Source of the DNA: Alphaproteobacteria bacterium
GTDB taxonomy: Bacteria; Pseudomonadota; Alphaproteobacteria; ATCC43930; CGMCC-115725
Length of the DNA stretch: 5,059 nt
Assembly (NCBI GenBank): GCA_019241915.1
Contig: JAFAWI010000177.1
Coordinates: 1-5,059 of the forward strand
Direction: 5' to 3'
Shown piece after piece: positions 1-5,059 of this stretch. Below the pieces are notes generated by a model. It made no database searches, had not been told where the DNA came from, and saw only the letters and a program-made list of their open reading frames with translations. The position numbers and the translations under genes are program-made. The first letter of the stretch is position 1. Each line of letters begins with the position of its first letter.

Positions 1-943
1 GGTCCTGCGGGTGCTTGGGCCCACCAAGCCGGGTCAGCCCCGGCCGCGACACGGTGATGCTCTCGATGCGGTCGGCGGCGACGTCGCCGTCGCGAGCCGC
101 CTTGGCCGCGGCCTCGCCGAACGCGTGATAGGGATGGCCGCCCGGCACCAGCTTGACAGCCATGTCGGTGAGGATGTCCCAATCCTCGCCGCTCGGGGTG
201 CCGAGCCCGGCGACCTCCTTGCCGCCATAGACCTTGAGAAACCCGGTCGGGCCTTCGAGTACGGTTTCTTCGGCGATAAAGCCTTTTTGTGCGGCGAGCG
301 CGGCGTCGATGCCGGCGCGGGTCACGAGGCTGGCGTGGTATTCGCGGGCGACGCTGGTGTCGGCCGCCTTGACCACACCGCTTGCCGAGGTCGCGGCCAG
401 CGCGATCGTCTGCGTCAGTTGGTCGGCGTCCAGCTTCAGCAGCTTCCCGGCAGCGACCGCGGCGGCAAAGATCGCCATCGTCGAGCCGTGGTGGCCGCGC
501 TCGCGGAAATCGGGGCTGACCGGGCCGCCGATGCGGCCCGCCGCCTCGTAGCCGCAAACCATCGCCGCCAGTACCTCCTTGCCGCTCGCGCCGGTGCGTT
601 CGGCGAGCGCCAGCGCGGTCGCGGTGAGCGGCGTGCCGCAATGGACGATGGCGCGCAAATCGCTGTCGTCCGAGGCGGCGGCGTCGCTCATGATCGCGTT
701 GACCTGGGCCGCCTCGGCCGCCGGTAGCTTGGGACCGGCGTCGAACCACAGCGAGGCTTGCGCCGTGCCGCCGCGCTCGCGCGCCAGTTCGCGAACGATG
801 CGGGTCGAGACGATTTCCTTGCCGCACGCCGCGCTGGCCAGCGTGCTGGCGATCAGCATCGCGGCGTAGTCGGTGGCGCGCGGCGGCAGGTCGTCGTAGC
901 CGAGCGGCGCCAGGAACGTCGCGAGGTCGCGGGCGAAGCTCAT
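1..943 (-). CDS. MmgE/PrpD family protein (N-terminal 314 residues; C-terminus beyond left edge)
   Basis: The family includes 2-methylcitrate dehydratase (PrpD), cis-aconitate decarboxylase and iminodisuccinate epimerase: cytosolic enzymes that remove or rearrange groups on polycarboxylic acids. The substrate here is unknown. The reading frame is open from ATG at 943 to the window edge, giving 314 residues of a family usually about 450-500 long. Seen in it: an alanine-rich helical N-terminus; the segment around residues 82-105 (SDAAASDDSD, then HCGTPL) matching the family's active-site stretch; GHHGSTMAIFAAA at 150-162 (His152); and KLVPGGHPYHAF at 264-275 (Lys264, His270, His273), matching the conserved Lys...His region. 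The usual H-x-x-D-F-D-D core reads D-x-x-A-S-D-D (Asp87 to Asp93), so this is a divergent subgroup. Only a weak ribosome site precedes the ATG, but the start overlaps the stop of the upstream gene (ATGA), indicating translational coupling. Family call firm; function unassigned. Confidence 0.9.
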   Translation of the reverse strand, partial: MSFARDLATFLAPLGYDDLPPRATDYAAMLIASTLASAACGKEIVSTRIVRELARERGGTAQASLWFDAGPKLPAAEAAQVNAIMSDAAASDDSDLRAIVHCGTPLTATALALAERTGASGKEVLAAMVCGYEAAGRIGGPVSPDFRERGHHGSTMAIFAAAVAAGKLLKLDADQLTQTIALAATSASGVVKAADTSVAREYHASLVTRAGIDAALAAQKGFIAEETVLEGPTGFLKVYGGKEVAGLGTPSGEDWDILTDMAVKLVPGGHPYHAFGEAAAKAARDGDVAADRIESITVSRPGLTRLGGPKHPQD

Positions 944-1512
944 TTCGCTTCGGTCCAGCTTTCCGAGAACGCCAGGCAGCAGGTGCTGAAGGGGCGGCCT
1001 TCGCGTTCGATCGCCACCGGCTTGCCGGCCGCCTGGACGCCGTCGATTGTCAGGCGCGCGCCTCCCGATGGGATCAGCAGGGTGCAGACGCCGTACTTGC
1101 GGCCGCCCTCGTTCGGGTTGGTGTGGATCAGCATCGGCTCGCCGATGTCGTACCAGGTGAGCGAGACCGCGCCGTCATTGGTGATTGCGCTCTCGGTCCA
1201 GAAATAGCGCGGGTCGCCCGATTTGGCGAACTCGGCGTCGTCGACCGGGATCGACGTGTCGGCGGTCTCGGGGTTGAGCATCCCCTGGACGGTCTGCTGC
1301 AGCCAGCGCGCCATCGCGATGTTGTCGGAATAGATTTTCCAGCGGTTTTCGGTGAGCTCGCTCTTGAGGTAGAGCACGTGTCCCGGCCCCATCGGGCAGG
1401 TGACGATGCGCCAGAAACTGGCATTGGTGCCGAACGGCTCGCCGCCGGTGGTCGACAGCCGGATAAACGGGTTCTCGCCGGTCAGGACGATCTTGTTCGG
1501 GTCGGCGGCCAT
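940..1512 (-). CDS. Conserved-looking hypothetical protein, 190 aa, coupled to the MmgE/PrpD gene
   Basis: I do not recognise this family. The start is ATG at 1512, set by a strong ribosome site (GGAGG, at 1522-1518) five bases upstream. The protein appears soluble: no signal peptide and no membrane segment. It is rich in aromatics and short alternating stretches suggesting a mainly beta fold. Recognisable stretches are ENPFIRLSTTGG (13-24), TCPMGPGHVLYLKSEL (38-53), an acidic linker near 83-100, RYFWTESAITNDG (102-114) and a C-terminal FSTCCLAFSESW (175-186). Cysteines are at 39, 143, 178 and 179; the adjacent pair is notable. Its TGA stop overlaps the ATG of the MmgE/PrpD gene by two bases, so the two are almost certainly co-transcribed and made together. 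That suggests a partner or accessory role, but this is inference from position only. Coding is supported by the long frame, the ribosome site and the coupling. Confidence 0.85.
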   Translation of the reverse strand: MAADPNKIVLTGENPFIRLSTTGGEPFGTNASFWRIVTCPMGPGHVLYLKSELTENRWKIYSDNIAMARWLQQTVQGMLNPETADTSIPVDDAEFAKSGDPRYFWTESAITNDGAVSLTWYDIGEPMLIHTNPNEGGRKYGVCTLLIPSGGARLTIDGVQAAGKPVAIEREGRPFSTCCLAFSESWTEAK

Positions 1513-1588
1513 GTGAACCTCCCTGCATCAGATGCGGCAAGCGCCAGACTTATTGCATGGGCGCCGCATGCGCCAGCGGAACGGCAGC

Positions 1589-1616
1589 AATATAACGATT
1601 GTTCCCATGATGGGAA
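1589..1616 (-). promoter_or_regulatory. Candidate promoter for the hypothetical/MmgE-PrpD gene pair
   Basis: Read leftward, a -10-like TATATT (1594-1589, five of six consensus positions) follows a -35-like TTCCCA (1616-1611, four of six) with a 16-base spacer. Transcription would start near 1582, giving a leader of about 70 bases before the ATG at 1512. The -35 element lies inside the palindrome at 1600-1618, so a protein bound there could block it. Assigned by eye from sigma-70 consensus; no other support. Confidence 0.3.
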
Positions 1617-1627
1617 CATCGTATCTT
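1599..1627 (+). promoter_or_regulatory. Candidate higBA promoter with no leader
   Basis: TTGTTC (1599-1604, three of six consensus positions) and TATCTT (1622-1627, four of six) are separated by 17 bases. The palindrome at 1600-1618 covers the -35 element and most of the spacer, the usual place for an autorepressing antitoxin to bind. Initiation would fall at about 1633-1635, at the GTG start of higB itself. This fits the absence of a Shine-Dalgarno sequence there. An alternative -10 (TATAAC, 1591-1596) has no good -35 partner. Confidence 0.35.
1600..1618. promoter_or_regulatory. Palindrome, probable HigA operator
   Basis: TGTTCCCAT-G-ATGGGAACA is a perfect inverted repeat with nine-base arms around a single central base. 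The flanks CGAT (1596-1599) and ATCG (1618-1621) are also complementary if one base is skipped. It ends 16 bases before the higB start. HigA-type antitoxins carry a helix-turn-helix and normally bind such palindromes upstream of their own operon as dimers, alone or with the toxin. It is not a terminator: there is no T-run and the position is promoter-proximal. Confidence 0.65.
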
Positions 1628-1634
1628 TCCGCCG

Positions 1635-1922
1635 GTGCAGGTCATCGCACACAAGCGGCTGAGACTCTTCTGGGCACGCCATCCGCGAGCAGAAATACCG
1701 CTTCGTGCCTGGTTTGCGCTCGTTTCCAGGGCGGAATGGCGGGGGCCCGCCGATGTGAAATTACAGTTTGGCGGCGCGGTCGATTTCGTCGCGGACAATC
1801 GGGCCATCTTCGACATCGCCGGGAACCGGTACAGGCTGGTTGTTCACATCTCGTATCGGTTCAACCGTGTGCTCGTGAAGTTCATCGGCACGCACGCCGA
1901 ATACGATCGCATCGATCCATGA
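1635..1922 (+). CDS. higB: Type II toxin, HigB family mRNA interferase
   Basis: This 95-residue, basic, RelE-fold protein matches the HigB toxin family (Pfam HigB_toxin), whose members cleave mRNA on the translating ribosome and are neutralised by HigA. Diagnostic stretches are a start of the form MxVI (1-4), FWARHPRAE (12-20), PLRAW (22-26), WRGPADVK (35-42), NRAIFDIAGNRYRLVV (55-70) and the C-terminal VKFIGTHAEYDRID (81-94). Length is normal for the family and the protein looks intact. The start is GTG at 1635, chosen because it gives the family's expected N-terminus. There is no Shine-Dalgarno upstream, so translation may be leaderless. The toxin precedes its antitoxin by 19 bases, the usual hig order. 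GC content over the pair is about 60%, lower than the flanking genes. Confidence 0.92.
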   Translation: MQVIAHKRLRLFWARHPRAEIPLRAWFALVSRAEWRGPADVKLQFGGAVDFVADNRAIFDIAGNRYRLVVHISYRFNRVLVKFIGTHAEYDRIDP

Positions 1923-1941
1923 ACAATAGAGGTTTCCTGAG

Positions 1942-2301
1942 ATGGAGATACGTCCGATCCGGACCGAAGACGATTACGAGTCGGCGTTGAACGAGATCGA
2001 AGTCTACTTCGACCACGAACCCGAACCGGGCACGTTCGAAGCCGATCGTTTCGACATTCTCGCGGCGCTAATCGGCGCCTACGAACAGCGCCATTGGCCA
2101 ATCGGGGCACCCGATGCTGTCGGTGCCATCAAGGAGATCATGGCGCTCAAGCATTACACGCAGGCGGATCTTGCGACGCTGCTCGGCTCCCGATCGCGTG
2201 CATCCGAGATTCTCAATCGGCGACGCGGGCTCACCATGGAGCAGGCTCGACTTTTGCACGCATGCTGGCAGGTGCCGGCGGAAAGTCTCCTGATCGGCTA
2301 A
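1942..2301 (+). CDS. higA: Type II antitoxin, HigA family (XRE-type helix-turn-helix)
   Basis: This 119-residue partner of the preceding toxin belongs to the long HigA group (COG5499). The N-terminal half (IRPIRTEDDYESALNEIE, 3-20; acidic 22-35; RFDILAALIGAYE, 36-48) is the typical domain of this group. The helix-turn-helix lies at about 72-95 (YTQADLATLLGSRSRASEIL), followed by NRRRGLTMEQARLLH. It should bind and neutralise HigB and repress the operon through the palindrome at 1600-1618. The ATG at 1942 has an AGAGG ribosome site (1928-1932) nine bases upstream, stronger than anything ahead of the toxin; this favours excess antitoxin. The TAA stop overlaps the stop codon of the convergent CoA-transferase gene. 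No frameshift or missing region is seen. Confidence 0.93.
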   Translation: MEIRPIRTEDDYESALNEIEVYFDHEPEPGTFEADRFDILAALIGAYEQRHWPIGAPDAVGAIKEIMALKHYTQADLATLLGSRSRASEILNRRRGLTMEQARLLHACWQVPAESLLIG

Positions 2302-3485
2302 ACTACCTTGTCGGCGCGCAGCGTACCGATCTCGGCGGCGGTGTAGCCGAGGCTTTCGAGGATTTCGTCGGTGTGCTCGCCGGTGAGCGGGGCGCGGCGG
2401 CGGTAGGTGCCGGGGGTTTCGGACAGCTCGATCGGCGTCGGCGCCAGCGGCAATGTGCCGGCGACGCCGGGGAAGTCGCGTTCGGCAAGCAGCCCCGCGT
2501 CGCGGATATGCGGCTCGTCGAGCGTCTGCTGCGGGGCGTAAACCTGGCCGGCGACGATGCTGGCCTGTTCGAGGTCGGCGAGCGCCGCCTTGCAGCTGCG
2601 CGCGGCGCACCACGCGGTCATCTTCGCGGTGATCGCTTCGCCGTTGTCGGCGCGCGCCTGATCGTCGGCGAAGCGCGGGTCCGATACCCAGCCCGGCTCT
2701 CCGACCATCTCGCACCAGCGCTTGAACATCGGCGGGCCGATCACGGTGGCGACGATCCAGCCGTCCTTGCAGCGGTAGATGTCGCCCGGGCCGTTGTTGA
2801 ACGCGCGGTTGACGGTCGCGACGCGGTTCACGCCGGTCAGCGCCTGTTCCATCAGCATCGCATTCGAGATCGCGACTGCGGTGCGCAGCAGCGCGCCCTC
2901 GACCTTCTGGCCGCGCCCGGTCTTGCCGCGCTCGATCAACGCCGCCAGCGTGCCGAAAGCGGACAAAAACGCGGTGCCGAAATCGACCCACGGCACCTTG
3001 GTCATGATCGGCTGGTCGGGCAGGCCGGAGAGATAGACCGCGCCGCTCATCGCCTGGCCGATGCCGTCAAAGCCGTGCTTGTGGCTCATCCGCCCGCCGG
3101 CGCCAAAGCCGGTAACGGTGGTCAGGATGATGTCGGATTTTGTCTGGCGCAGGCTGTCGAGGTCGAGCGCCAGCGAACGCAGCACGCGCGGCGGCAGGTT
3201 GGCGACGACGACATCGGCGGTGGCCACCAGCTTCTTGACGATCTCGCGGCCCTTGGGTGCGGCCGGGTCGAGCGTCATGCCGCGCTTGTTGCGGTTCATC
3301 GCGATGTACATCGCGCCGCCCCCGCCCGGTCCGGCGCCGACCGGGATCATGCCGCGGTCCTCGCCGCCGCCGACGCGCTCGATGCGGATCACGTCGGCGC
3401 CGAGGTCGCCCAAGAGCGCGGCGCAGAACGGACCGGCGATATAGCGGCCGAAATCGAGGACGCGGATACCGTCGAGAACCGCCAC
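2298..3485 (-). CDS. CaiB/BaiF (family III) CoA-transferase
   Basis: This enzyme moves CoA from an acyl-CoA donor to a carboxylic acid in the cytosol, through an aspartyl-CoA thioester intermediate. The GTG start at 3485 gives 395 residues, the normal family length. It is fixed by a GGAGG (3495-3491) five bases upstream and by the classic opening LDGIRVLDFGRYIAGPFC (4-21). Further family marks are LGDLGADVIRIER (25-37) with its nucleotide-end CoA contacts, NRNKRGMTLD (64-73), VVVANLPPRVL (92-102), GFDGIGQAMSG (138-148), and WVDFGTA (166-172) containing the likely catalytic Asp168, matching Asp169 of formyl-CoA transferase. Also seen are GRGQKVEGALL and the C-terminal EHTDEILESLGY. The frame stays open further upstream, but that part is out-of-family. 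Acid and donor cannot be inferred. It lies 32 bases after the small membrane-protein gene, probably in one operon, and ends tail-to-tail on higA with a shared stop region. Confidence 0.95.
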   Translation of the reverse strand: MAVLDGIRVLDFGRYIAGPFCAALLGDLGADVIRIERVGGGEDRGMIPVGAGPGGGGAMYIAMNRNKRGMTLDPAAPKGREIVKKLVATADVVVANLPPRVLRSLALDLDSLRQTKSDIILTTVTGFGAGGRMSHKHGFDGIGQAMSGAVYLSGLPDQPIMTKVPWVDFGTAFLSAFGTLAALIERGKTGRGQKVEGALLRTAVAISNAMLMEQALTGVNRVATVNRAFNNGPGDIYRCKDGWIVATVIGPPMFKRWCEMVGEPGWVSDPRFADDQARADNGEAITAKMTAWCAARSCKAALADLEQASIVAGQVYAPQQTLDEPHIRDAGLLAERDFPGVAGTLPLAPTPIELSETPGTYRRRAPLTGEHTDEILESLGYTAAEIGTLRADKVV

Positions 3486-3490
3486 CGAAG

Positions 3491-3495
3491 CCTCC
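3491..3495 (-). promoter_or_regulatory. Ribosome binding site that sets the CoA-transferase start
   Basis: GGAGG read on the minus strand, five bases before the GTG at 3485. It decides this start over the much longer open frame extending upstream to about 4031, which overlaps two other genes. Confidence 0.75.
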
Positions 3496-3517
3496 GCCCG
3501 AGGTTGCCGCCTCAGGC

Positions 3518-3820
3518 TCAGCGTAACGAACGGGGCGGGCCGCGCAAGATGCCGGCGATGACGCCGACGATGGCGAGGACGCCGATCGCGGCGAGGCCCA
3601 GAATCGCGGTGCCGAGCAGGAACAGCAGGCCGAGCACGGCCGCGGCGGCGATGCCGAGGGTCAGCAGCGCCGCCCCGACGGGGCCGACAGGGCGGAAGGA
3701 AACCCGCTCGATGCCGCCGACGCCGCGCGTCACCCAAATGCCGGGTTCGCGACGCGGCAGCGGCTGACCCGGCGGGATGATCTCGGGTTCCGAGGGCGGG
3801 CGATGCGGCGGCCGATTCAT
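3518..3820 (-). CDS. Small proline-rich membrane protein
   Basis: This is a 100-residue protein with no recognised function. The N-terminal 45 residues are proline- and arginine-rich (NRPPHRPPSEPEIIPPG, 2-18) and look disordered and cytosolic. The rest forms two closely spaced hydrophobic segments (about 47-69 and 70-92, mostly Ala, Gly, Leu, Ile, Val), ending in a short basic tail (RGPPRSLR). This shape resembles small hypothetical inner-membrane proteins I associate with Bradyrhizobium-like genomes. The start is uncertain: ATG 3820 has no ribosome site; ATG 3847 (109 residues) has GGGGA (3861-3857) nine bases upstream. It lies between the DoxX and CoA-transferase genes with gaps of about 44 (or 17) and 32 bases, so it is probably co-transcribed with them. 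Its two-segment hydrophobic pattern and position support a real gene, although no motif proves it. Confidence 0.65.
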   Translation of the reverse strand: MNRPPHRPPSEPEIIPPGQPLPRREPGIWVTRGVGGIERVSFRPVGPVGAALLTLGIAAAAVLGLLFLLGTAILGLAAIGVLAIVGVIAGILRGPPRSLR

Positions 3821-3864
3821 GGCCGCAGATGTGGGGGCTGCGCGCATCGCCGGCAATCCCCGTG

Positions 3865-4242
3865 CTAGGCGCGCGCGTTGTCGATGCTGTAGCGGCCCGA
3901 GCCGGCCAGGAAGTAGTAGAAGAAGATAAAACAGTAGAGGATTGCGCCCTCGCCGTTGTTAATGATCGGGAAAAAGCCGCGCGGCGCGTGCGACATGAAA
4001 TAGGCGACCGCCATCTCGCCCGACATGACAAAGGCGGCGCAGCGGGTCCACAGCCCGATCGTCAACAGGATGCCGCCGACAAACTCGATGATGCCGGCGA
4101 ACCAGACCAGCTGGAAGGCGTGCAGATTGTCGAACATCGCGACATGCGGCCAGCCGAACAGCTTTGCCAGCCCGTGCTGCAGGAACAGCAAGCCCACGAC
4201 GATCCGCATGATGCCGAGAAACCGCGGTGCCCAAGCTTCCAT
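3865..4242 (-). CDS. DoxX family inner-membrane protein
   Basis: This 125-residue four-helix membrane protein belongs to the DoxX family, which is related to a subunit of archaeal thiosulfate:quinone oxidoreductase. In most bacteria its role is undefined; links to redox and thiol stress have been reported. Hydrophobic segments lie at about 8-25, 44-63, 66-84 and 99-115. Family marks are RIVVGLLFLQHGLAKLFGW (13-31), the conserved glutamate of GIIEFVGG (Glu53), GEMAVAYFMSHAPRGFFPI (75-93) and NNGEGAILYCFIFFYYF (95-111). Start ATG 4242 has a strong AAAGGAGG (4259-4252) nine bases upstream. It is the first gene of the leftward block with the small membrane protein and the CoA-transferase. Such proteins often sit beside unrelated genes, so its place here is not strong evidence for a role in the pathway. 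Length is slightly short of the usual 130-150. Confidence 0.92.
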   Translation of the reverse strand: MEAWAPRFLGIMRIVVGLLFLQHGLAKLFGWPHVAMFDNLHAFQLVWFAGIIEFVGGILLTIGLWTRCAAFVMSGEMAVAYFMSHAPRGFFPIINNGEGAILYCFIFFYYFLAGSGRYSIDNARA

Positions 4243-4431
4243 GTCGTCCCCCCTCCTTTATGCCCGCGGCGCCGGCGGCGTGGCCGCAGGTGCAGCATGC
4301 TTATTGCGCGCGCAGCATCGACGATCGGCAATCTCTGAGCAAGCCGGGCCGCCTCGCCGCGCGGGGTTGTCAGCCGGCGAACCGGCGCGGGATGATTGAT
4401 TGACGAGCGAACGCCGCAAGGGAATTAGGAC
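4243..4431. other. Divergent intergenic region between the DoxX gene and the SDR gene
   Basis: These 189 bases hold the leftward ribosome site for DoxX, the rightward ribosome site AAGGGA (4418-4423) for the SDR, and presumably both promoters. I found no convincing leftward promoter. Small repeats are present: GCAGCAT twice in about 4290-4320, and TGATTGATTGA at 4393-4403. No small gene or RNA was recognised. Confidence 0.6.
4367..4396 (+). promoter_or_regulatory. Candidate SDR promoter with an inverted repeat in its spacer
   Basis: TTGTCA (4367-4372, five of six -35 positions) and GATGAT (4391-4396, four of six -10 positions) are 18 bases apart, giving a start near 4403 and a leader of about 30 bases with a good ribosome site. 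GCCGG-CGAA-CCGGC (4373-4386) is a perfect five-base inverted repeat inside the spacer and could be a repressor site. In DNA this GC-rich, so short a repeat may be chance. Confidence 0.3.
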
Positions 4432-5059
4432 ATGGCCACGACCAGTAAAATCGCCGTGATCACGGGGGCGGGGAGCGGGATCGGCCGCGCCTCGGCGCAC
4501 GTCCTGCTCGAGGACGGCTGGTCTGTCGTGCTCGCCGGGCGGCGCAAGGACAGGCTGGAGGAGACCGCAAAACTCGCCAATGCGCCGCCGCCGCGTACGT
4601 TGGCGGTGCCGACCGACGTATCCGACAAGGACTCGATCGCGGCGCTGTTCGATGCGGTGAAGAAGACCTACGGCCGCATCGATCTGTTGTTCAACAACGC
4701 GGGGATCAGCACCCGCGGCGTCGCGTTCGAAGACTTGACCTACGAGCAATGGATGGCGGTGGTGCAGACCAATGTCACCGGCTCGTTTCTCTGTGCGCAA
4801 CACGCGTTCCGGATGATGAAGGAGCAGGACCCGCGCGGCGGCCGGATCATTAACAACGGTTCGGTCTCGGCGCATGTGCCGAGGCGCAATTCGACGCCCT
4901 ATGTGACGACGAAACATGCGCTGACCGGGCTGACCCGGTCGCTGTCGCTCGACGGGCGCGGCCTCGACATCGCCTGCGGCCAGATCGACATCGGCAACGC
5001 CGCCACCGAACGCAACACCGACACATCGGTCGGGCGGCTGCAGGCTTCGGGGCGGACCG
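4432..5059 (+). CDS. Short-chain dehydrogenase/reductase (SDR), C-terminus beyond right edge
   Basis: This is a classical SDR: an NAD(P)-dependent oxidoreductase acting on an alcohol/ketone pair, cytosolic, usually a tetramer. The first 209 of about 240-260 residues are present. The Rossmann cofactor motif TGAGSGIG is at 11-18. AGRRKDRLEE follows strand 2, where Arg37/Arg38 suggest a preference for NADP(H). Asp62 contacts the adenine ring, NNAG is at 88-91, and the catalytic set is Asn114, Ser144 (NGSVSAH), Tyr157 and Lys161 (YVTTK). GQIDIGNAAT (183-192) replaces the usual PG-x-x-x-T loop and is a subgroup mark. The ATG at 4432 has AAGGGA eight bases upstream. The gene diverges from the DoxX block and could belong to the same catabolic locus, for example oxidising a hydroxy intermediate, but substrate and link are inference. 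Confidence 0.95.
   Translation, partial: MATTSKIAVITGAGSGIGRASAHVLLEDGWSVVLAGRRKDRLEETAKLANAPPPRTLAVPTDVSDKDSIAALFDAVKKTYGRIDLLFNNAGISTRGVAFEDLTYEQWMAVVQTNVTGSFLCAQHAFRMMKEQDPRGGRIINNGSVSAHVPRRNSTPYVTTKHALTGLTRSLSLDGRGLDIACGQIDIGNAATERNTDTSVGRLQASGRT

Noticed and set aside
11..727. Plus-strand 238-codon open frame
   Set aside because: It is antisense to the MmgE/PrpD gene, with shadow-like composition and no motif.
1558..1574. Inverted repeat GGCGC-CGCAT-GCGCC between the hypothetical gene and higB
   Set aside because: It is only five-base GC-rich arms, with no T-run for a terminator and no relation to a recognisable promoter; chance is likely at this base composition.
2290..2340. Search for a terminator between the convergent higA and CoA-transferase genes
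   Set aside because: The stop codons overlap, and no stem with a T-run is visible on either strand. Transcripts presumably run into the opposite gene or end by Rho.
2094..3767. Long plus-strand open frame (557 codons) opposite the CoA-transferase
   Set aside because: It is antisense to a clear CoA-transferase, overlaps higA, and translates to low-complexity Arg/Ala/Gly-rich sequence typical of the reverse strand of GC-rich genes.
3486..4031. Upstream extension of the CoA-transferase frame
   Set aside because: It would overlap the small membrane-protein gene and part of DoxX, and it has no family similarity. GTG 3485 has the ribosome site and gives the canonical N-terminus.
4373..4386. GCCGG-CGAA-CCGGC hairpin considered as a terminator
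   Set aside because: It has no following T-run and lies just upstream of the SDR start between two genes that diverge, so there is no transcript to end there. Kept only as a possible operator.
4258..4917. Minus-strand 219-codon open frame
   Set aside because: It covers the divergent promoter region and is antisense to an SDR with all its catalytic motifs; its own sequence is Arg/Ala/Pro-rich without a family.

Overview
This is a GC-rich stretch (about 70% in most coding blocks I counted by hand) with short intergenic gaps, Shine-Dalgarno-led starts and protein families typical of a soil or plant-associated alphaproteobacterium. A Hyphomicrobiales-like host (Bradyrhizobium/Rhodopseudomonas style) is my best guess, from protein style only. 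No rRNA or tRNA gene, CRISPR array or insertion sequence was seen.

Layout. On the minus strand, read right to left, are a DoxX-family four-helix membrane protein (4242-3865), a small proline-rich two-helix membrane protein (3820-3518) and a CaiB/BaiF (family III) CoA-transferase (3485-2298). Further left on the same strand are an unrecognised 190-residue soluble protein (1512-940) and a MmgE/PrpD-family protein (943 to beyond the left edge), joined by an ATGA stop/start overlap. Between these two minus-strand blocks, on the plus strand, lies a type II toxin-antitoxin pair: HigB-type mRNA interferase (1635-1922) and HigA-type antitoxin (1942-2301). At the right end a plus-strand short-chain dehydrogenase/reductase (4432 to beyond the right edge) diverges from the DoxX gene across a 189-base intergenic region.

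How they may work together. A CoA-transferase, a MmgE/PrpD enzyme and a divergent SDR look like part of a catabolic locus for an organic acid activated as a CoA thioester. The substrate cannot be read from the sequence. The higBA pair has clearly lower GC (about 60%), lies antisense to both flanking blocks, and its antitoxin stop codon overlaps the stop codon of the CoA-transferase. It looks like a foreign cassette lodged in, or next to, a once continuous catabolic operon. A near-perfect palindrome (1600-1618) just upstream of higB is the likely HigA operator. It also overlaps a plausible promoter for the leftward gene pair.

The most noteworthy items are the placement of higBA, the shared palindrome and possible leaderless higB start, and the unrecognised protein translationally coupled to the MmgE/PrpD gene. 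Nothing here amounts to a clearly new defence or mobile system.
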